Below, one piece after another: positions 31,017-35,688 of a DNA stretch of 35,688 bases (position 1 is its first letter; each line of letters begins with the position of its first letter). The DNA is taken from NCBI GenBank assembly GCA_013365365.1, contig JABVXU010000548.1, positions 1 to 35,688 on the forward strand. The letters are read 5' to 3'. The stretch comes from Cruorifilaria tuberocauda (lineage: Eukaryota; Nematoda; Chromadorea; Rhabditida; Onchocercidae). The position numbers were made by a program, and so were the translations under genes. Below the pieces are notes generated by a model, which was given only the letters and a program-made list of their open reading frames with translations, did not search any database and was not told the origin of the DNA.

Positions 31017-34000
31017 TGGAATAAATTCACTGCTATAAGTATTTTTAAGTTTAGAAAAAACTTAAACAACAAATAGGAAGAAGGAAATTTCAAAATATGC
31101 TTCCGTATCGATTGCATTAAATATTATTTTCGATTGAAATGTCTATTTCATTTCGTTTTCTTCAGTTCTATCTAATATTATTTCATTTTAATTTAGTGCG
31201 TATTATTAATGTTCATTAGTTGAATTTGATTGCTAATTAATTACCGATTTAAGTAAGTATGAATGGCACAGTGGAAAAGTTATCAAATCAATGAATAAAT
31301 GAAGAAAATCATGACGTAGTATATTTGCATGTTATCGCACGTATGCATAAATTTCATAAATCAAATTTTCTGTTTTTATAAAAGGGAGCAAACTAGTTAA
31401 GCATCCGAAAATTAAGCTTACAGAAGAACAAAATCATATAAAATTAATCGTTTAGAAATCAATATGTATTTGAATTATTGATTTTCGTGTTACTTTATAA
31501 ATTATGAATATATTAAATTCAAATAGCATAAAGGAAGGAACTTACTGCGATCTAATCTAATGTAAAATTTTTTATGATAAAATTAAATCATATAATTTTC
31601 CATATTTCAAAATGATTACTTAAAACTAAGAAGCTGAGCTTTAAGGAATTCCAAATAATTTAAAATCATTCTTCCTTCAATAAAATTCGCAATTATACTA
31701 AAAATCTTTTGATTCTTTTCATCTTAATTATGCATATTAATCCAACTAATACCTTAATTTTTTGAAAAAAAGTGGTATCGAATATAAAAAAGATTAAAAT
31801 AATTGAAAAGTAAGAAAGGAAGAAAAGGAATGACAAAAGGGAATGATAAAAAATAATTGTTGAAATTGAAGCATGCTAATGGTTCCCTGATATCTGAAAC
31901 ATAGAGGACACTTGCACCTCTCCCTCTGTCAGTCATCGTCTCTTTGCGCCAATATTTACGAGCAAATTTCATTCTGTCCTTTTGTTTCAATAGAAGAATA
32001 AGAAAAGATCGGAGTAAAAAAGTTTGCAACACTGAATTTCATGCTTTTTTTGCTTCTTTTTAAGAAGTAGATTCAGCATTTTTCGATATGAATGAGAAAA
32101 ATATTTGAGAGAAATTTATTCATTACAATGAAAAATTATGACATTTCTCGCTTGACATTCTACTTGAAGATAAAAAGATACCATAAATCTGAAATTGAAT
32201 TTGTTTCTCAACAATAAACTTCAAAGTTTTTTAATATAAAAATTTCTTCCTTTATGCTAATTATGAAGTTCATTCTGCTTGTTTCATTTTAATAGTGCAG
32301 TCACTTACTCAAGGTAAATTATAAGAATAAATCTCAAGAGTTTTTTCAGACTTCCTCCTTATAACTTATTTTTAAAAAACTTGAAAAAATTAACAATCTA
32401 ATAAGAAAACCATAGGTATTGATGGTAGCAAATGATTTACATTAATGGGATATTTATTAAAATATTTTTTTCCAGGCAAAATATAGTAAATTTTTGCAAA
32501 GTTTCTTATCTTCCGATAGAATGAATGATTTTGTTAGAAAAGAAATGTCTGATTGGTAAATTTTTAAGGAAATAAAATTTGTAGCTAAAATCGCATAATT
32601 TCGTTTTTTGCTTGAAAAATAAAATTGTTATTCTAAAACAAGTTGTGGAATAAAGGAAAAGGTAGAATGATAATAAATCTAAAAGATAGAACAAGCAATA
32701 AAGCAGCAAACAAAACATGTCTGTCATTAATGAAATTTAAAATTTAAACGGTGAGTTGTTTACATGAATTTCTCTCAAATAATTGCTCCAATATGATGGA
32801 TATCTGGCGAAACTTGTGTACTAAAAAAGTTTAAGTCGAAAAAATGATGCCATTAATAAGAAGAATTTCATTAACCACTACATTTTAAAATTAAGCTTAA
32901 AAATGCTCCAAAAGTAATTTAGTGATCCTCCACATTCATTTCATTTTTTTCCATTAAGATTGTCAAAGAATGCTATTTTAAGAGATATGAGAAAATCTAT
33001 TATCAGTTGAATGGTGAAATCAATGATATGCATTGAATTTCATTCTAAATGACTTGTTAATGAAAGGATAAAAGGTTTCCATGAAAAGGTATAAATATGG
33101 AACAGTTAATGTCTAATAAACTGTGAAACAATCTGGTATGCAATCAAGTTTAAAATTATCATTAAAATAAGAAAATATGTTTTTGATTAATATTTAAAAA
33201 TATATTTGGGTTGTTACGTGTGCATACGTTAGTAGGCGTGCCTAATTTTTCGGATGTTTAAAATCTGCATTTACACCTGTTGCATATATGTTTTTTTACT
33301 TGTTTGTTTGTGAAAAACGAAAAATGAAAGGGACGGAAATGCTTGGAGATACTGGATTGAAAATATGAGTGATGAAAGATTAAAGTTAAAAGAAGTAAAA
33401 GAAGCCTAGTCTATTGGTCTAGAGTCTGGAGACAATCCCATAGGTATCAATTAAATGATGAGTTGCTGTATGGATAACATTAATAAACCATTAGACTATC
33501 TTAAAAAGTAAGTTATTTAAAAACTTCTTCAAATACTGTTGGAAAAGATTTATAAAGGAAAAGGAATTATTTGGCGATTAATATGGAATACATATAAAAA
33601 GAAAAGGCGAAAATGAAGTATTTAAACTATTCTTTGCTCAACTTTTTTGTTATATTCAAATTTAGTAATGAAAGTATTCAATGAATAAAGATTTTGTTAT
33701 GAGCGAAAGGAAAAAAGGCATGGAAAATGTTAGAAAGCATTCAAATTACCAATGAGTTTAATGAATATTCTTTCGTGACACATCGAAATAGACATACTGA
33801 AAAAATCATTCTAGTGCTTTTTCAATAATTTGAAAATTTAATTTCTTATTAATGGTACGTACGAATTGCAGACAAAGAGAGAAAGTAGAAATTAGAATTA
33901 GAAATGATTTCGCAATGAGAATGAAAGTCTCATTCGAGAAAGCAATTCCTTATATTAAAATTAACTTTTAAAAAGGAAAAAACAAAAAAAAGTGTCAACC

Positions 34001-35321
34001 GTCATTTTGAAGAGTTCACATATTGGAAAACATGTTTTAGACTTTTATTGAATCCTTCGAACATTTCAATCGAAAATGGAAAAATTCTCAAGGGTATGCT
34101 GTTTTCGAACTCGTTTCAAACTTTTTAAGAGTTTTTTTAAATGACGCAAAAGGCGTACTTTTTTCAGTATTTTCGTAAAGAAAAAGTTGGAAAGTGCTCA
34201 GGAAGTTTTAATTGAACTTAAGATAGACCTCTATGAAAAAGAAAGAAAGGTAGAGAGATAAAGAGAGGGAAAAGAAGTGATATTTAAAAGACAACTAATA
34301 GCTTCTGTGATGTATTTTCACATGGGGAAGAGAAACTGTAGGGAAAAATTGCTACTTACCTATCCAGCACCAGATAAAACTAATTAATGAAACAGAACAG
34401 AACATGAAACATATCAGGTTGAAATTGCAAGTATTATCAAATATCGTTAATCATACTGAATTACCACCGCAAAGATTAGTATTATTTTTGGTTTAAGTTA
34501 TTGTTCTTATTATTTGCTGTTAATTCTTCATTAGTATGCTTACTGTATTAGTATGCTATAATTTACAGAATTAAGATCGCTAATTGGAAATGAAAACTTC
34601 TGCTTCCTCAGTTCATTTGAAAAAAATGTGTTGGAACTTTTTTCTCAATATGCTCATTTTGTGTTGCATCCATTTAATCGAAATATTGAAATTAGACTTT
34701 CTTAATGAAATGAAATATAAAAAGAATTTTTTCCAAACAAATTAAGAATTTAATACGACTAAAATAGCAAACTTCAAAAATAGCAAATTACCAACGGAAT
34801 TTCCAGTGTTTGCCGTTCCGAATTTAAAATTACTTTTTTTAAAATTGTGCGAAAGAAGAGTTTATTATAATTGATAAAATACTTTTCGAGAAATTTCGTA
34901 TCACAAACTTTTGATGGAATTGAGGATATAATACGGTAAGAATTAATTAAGCAATCTTCTCATTATAATCATAAGAAAACGAAAATTGGAAGCGAAAATA
35001 AAAATTCATAGATAAAAACAGGAAGGATAAAAGTATTTTCAAATAATCCCATTCTTCTCTTGCAAATTTTCATCATTTATGACTTATTTATTTAGACAAA
35101 AAGGAAATATCAGGTGGAAATTGCTTACTAAAATTACTACTGAACTTGAATTTAAAAATTGTTTTCCTCTTTCAAATAAACAACAGCTTTTCAATAATCA
35201 TTTAAGATGGCTTAAATGATGACAATCATTTTAAACGATTTAATTACACATGGAATATAGCAAGGAAATACTTTAACAGAAGGTAATAATGATTTTTGTC
35301 TATCTCAAATATGTTATTCAG

Positions 35322-35444
35322 TGCCAAACCATTTCATATAACTATTATTGGTATCTACCAAAAGATCCCAAACAATCCGAAATCAAATCAATTCTTGAAA
35401 TTATCAAGAATTTAGCTACTACTAATAAACAAGAACAATATTGA
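35322..35444 (+). CDS. Weak candidate last exon at the right end
   Basis: A good acceptor (TATGTTATTCAG) is followed by 40 open codons and TGA. They read CQTISYNYYWYLPKDPK, then a likely helix QSEIKSILEIIKNLATTNKQ. Another frame of the same segment is also open for 38 codons, so coding is far from certain. No upstream exon was found in the preceding kilobase. Confidence 0.2.
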   Translation, partial: CQTISYNYYWYLPKDPKQSEIKSILEIIKNLATTNKQEQY

Positions 35445-35688
35445 AACATGCACGGATAAATCACTAACTCGCCTCATTTGGTTTTTTTTCAAACTCTAGT
35501 TGAAATTTCGTTCATTTCAAACTTTGGTTTTCTACTGAATTCAAAATTTGCTATTGATATGTTATAAAAAGCGGAATAATTCTTTTTTCAATTCATATTA
35601 TTTTACTTCAGTTTCTCGAAATTTCATAGTGTAAATATCCATTAATAAAATTATTCGATGTATTTTTGTTTTAGCGAACAAAATCTAT

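Larger units (their letters stand above)
26254..35321. other. Large AT-rich region without a supportable gene
   Basis: About 9 kb of AT-rich DNA. Between about 28500 and 29600 the plus strand is strongly purine-rich, so the minus strand gives artefactual Phe/Ser/Leu-rich open frames. Apart from the repeat at 27241-27338 and the weak exon candidate at 30942-31016, I see nothing I can defend as a gene. Confidence 0.5.

Noticed and set aside
31754..32032. Minus-strand frame with KFARKYWRKETMTDRGRG
   Set aside because: Locally GC-richer and coding-like for about 25 codons, but the plus strand is open too and no in-phase partner exon with good splice sites was found.
1..35688. tRNA, rRNA, CRISPR arrays and DNA transposons with long terminal inverted repeats
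   Set aside because: I looked for T-loop GTTCRA motifs, regular spacer arrays and long terminal repeats and found none I could support.

Overview
This is AT-rich eukaryotic DNA (by eye about 70% A+T). It most resembles a parasitic nematode of the filarial type. The reasons are many small exons separated by short AT-rich introns, TTTCAG/TTTTAG 3' splice sites, acceptor-like sites a few bases upstream of start codons (as expected for spliced-leader trans-splicing), and a trehalose-6-phosphate synthase with the long N-terminal extension and fused phosphatase-like domain of nematode TPS enzymes. There are no operons, Shine-Dalgarno sites, CRISPR arrays, tRNAs or intact transposons. The species cannot be fixed from the sequence alone.

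Layout. (1) 1-4440: patches with higher GC and several open, splice-compatible frames, often on both strands. I list the best exon chains (minus 1-612 and 2227-3116, plus 3108-3413) at low confidence. (2) 4441-9710: very AT-rich DNA with no supportable gene. (3) 9725-20801, plus strand: a complete 25-exon gene predicted to encode a trehalose-6-phosphate synthase of about 1284 residues. All joins are in phase, with a GT20 glycosyltransferase domain and a C-terminal HAD/trehalose-phosphatase domain. Two poly(A) signals follow. (4) 20802-22680: intergenic DNA between convergent genes. (5) 22681-24209, minus strand: a complete 4-exon Rho-family GTPase of 203 residues with an altered catalytic glutamine position and no CAAX box. 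(6) 25336-26190, minus strand: a probable small two-exon gene of unknown function with an AATAAA signal. (7) 26191-35688: AT-rich, purine-skewed DNA with small repeats and two weak terminal-exon candidates.

The two recognisable genes are unrelated in function. One makes trehalose, the main nematode storage and stress sugar. The other encodes a cytoskeleton or trafficking switch. The most interesting points are a 33-nt in-frame cassette exon inside the TPS gene with excellent splice sites, one TPS intron that can only be removed in phase with a non-AG (CG) 3' end, a possible second TPS N-terminus, and the atypical Rho protein. I found no clear sign of a wholly new system.
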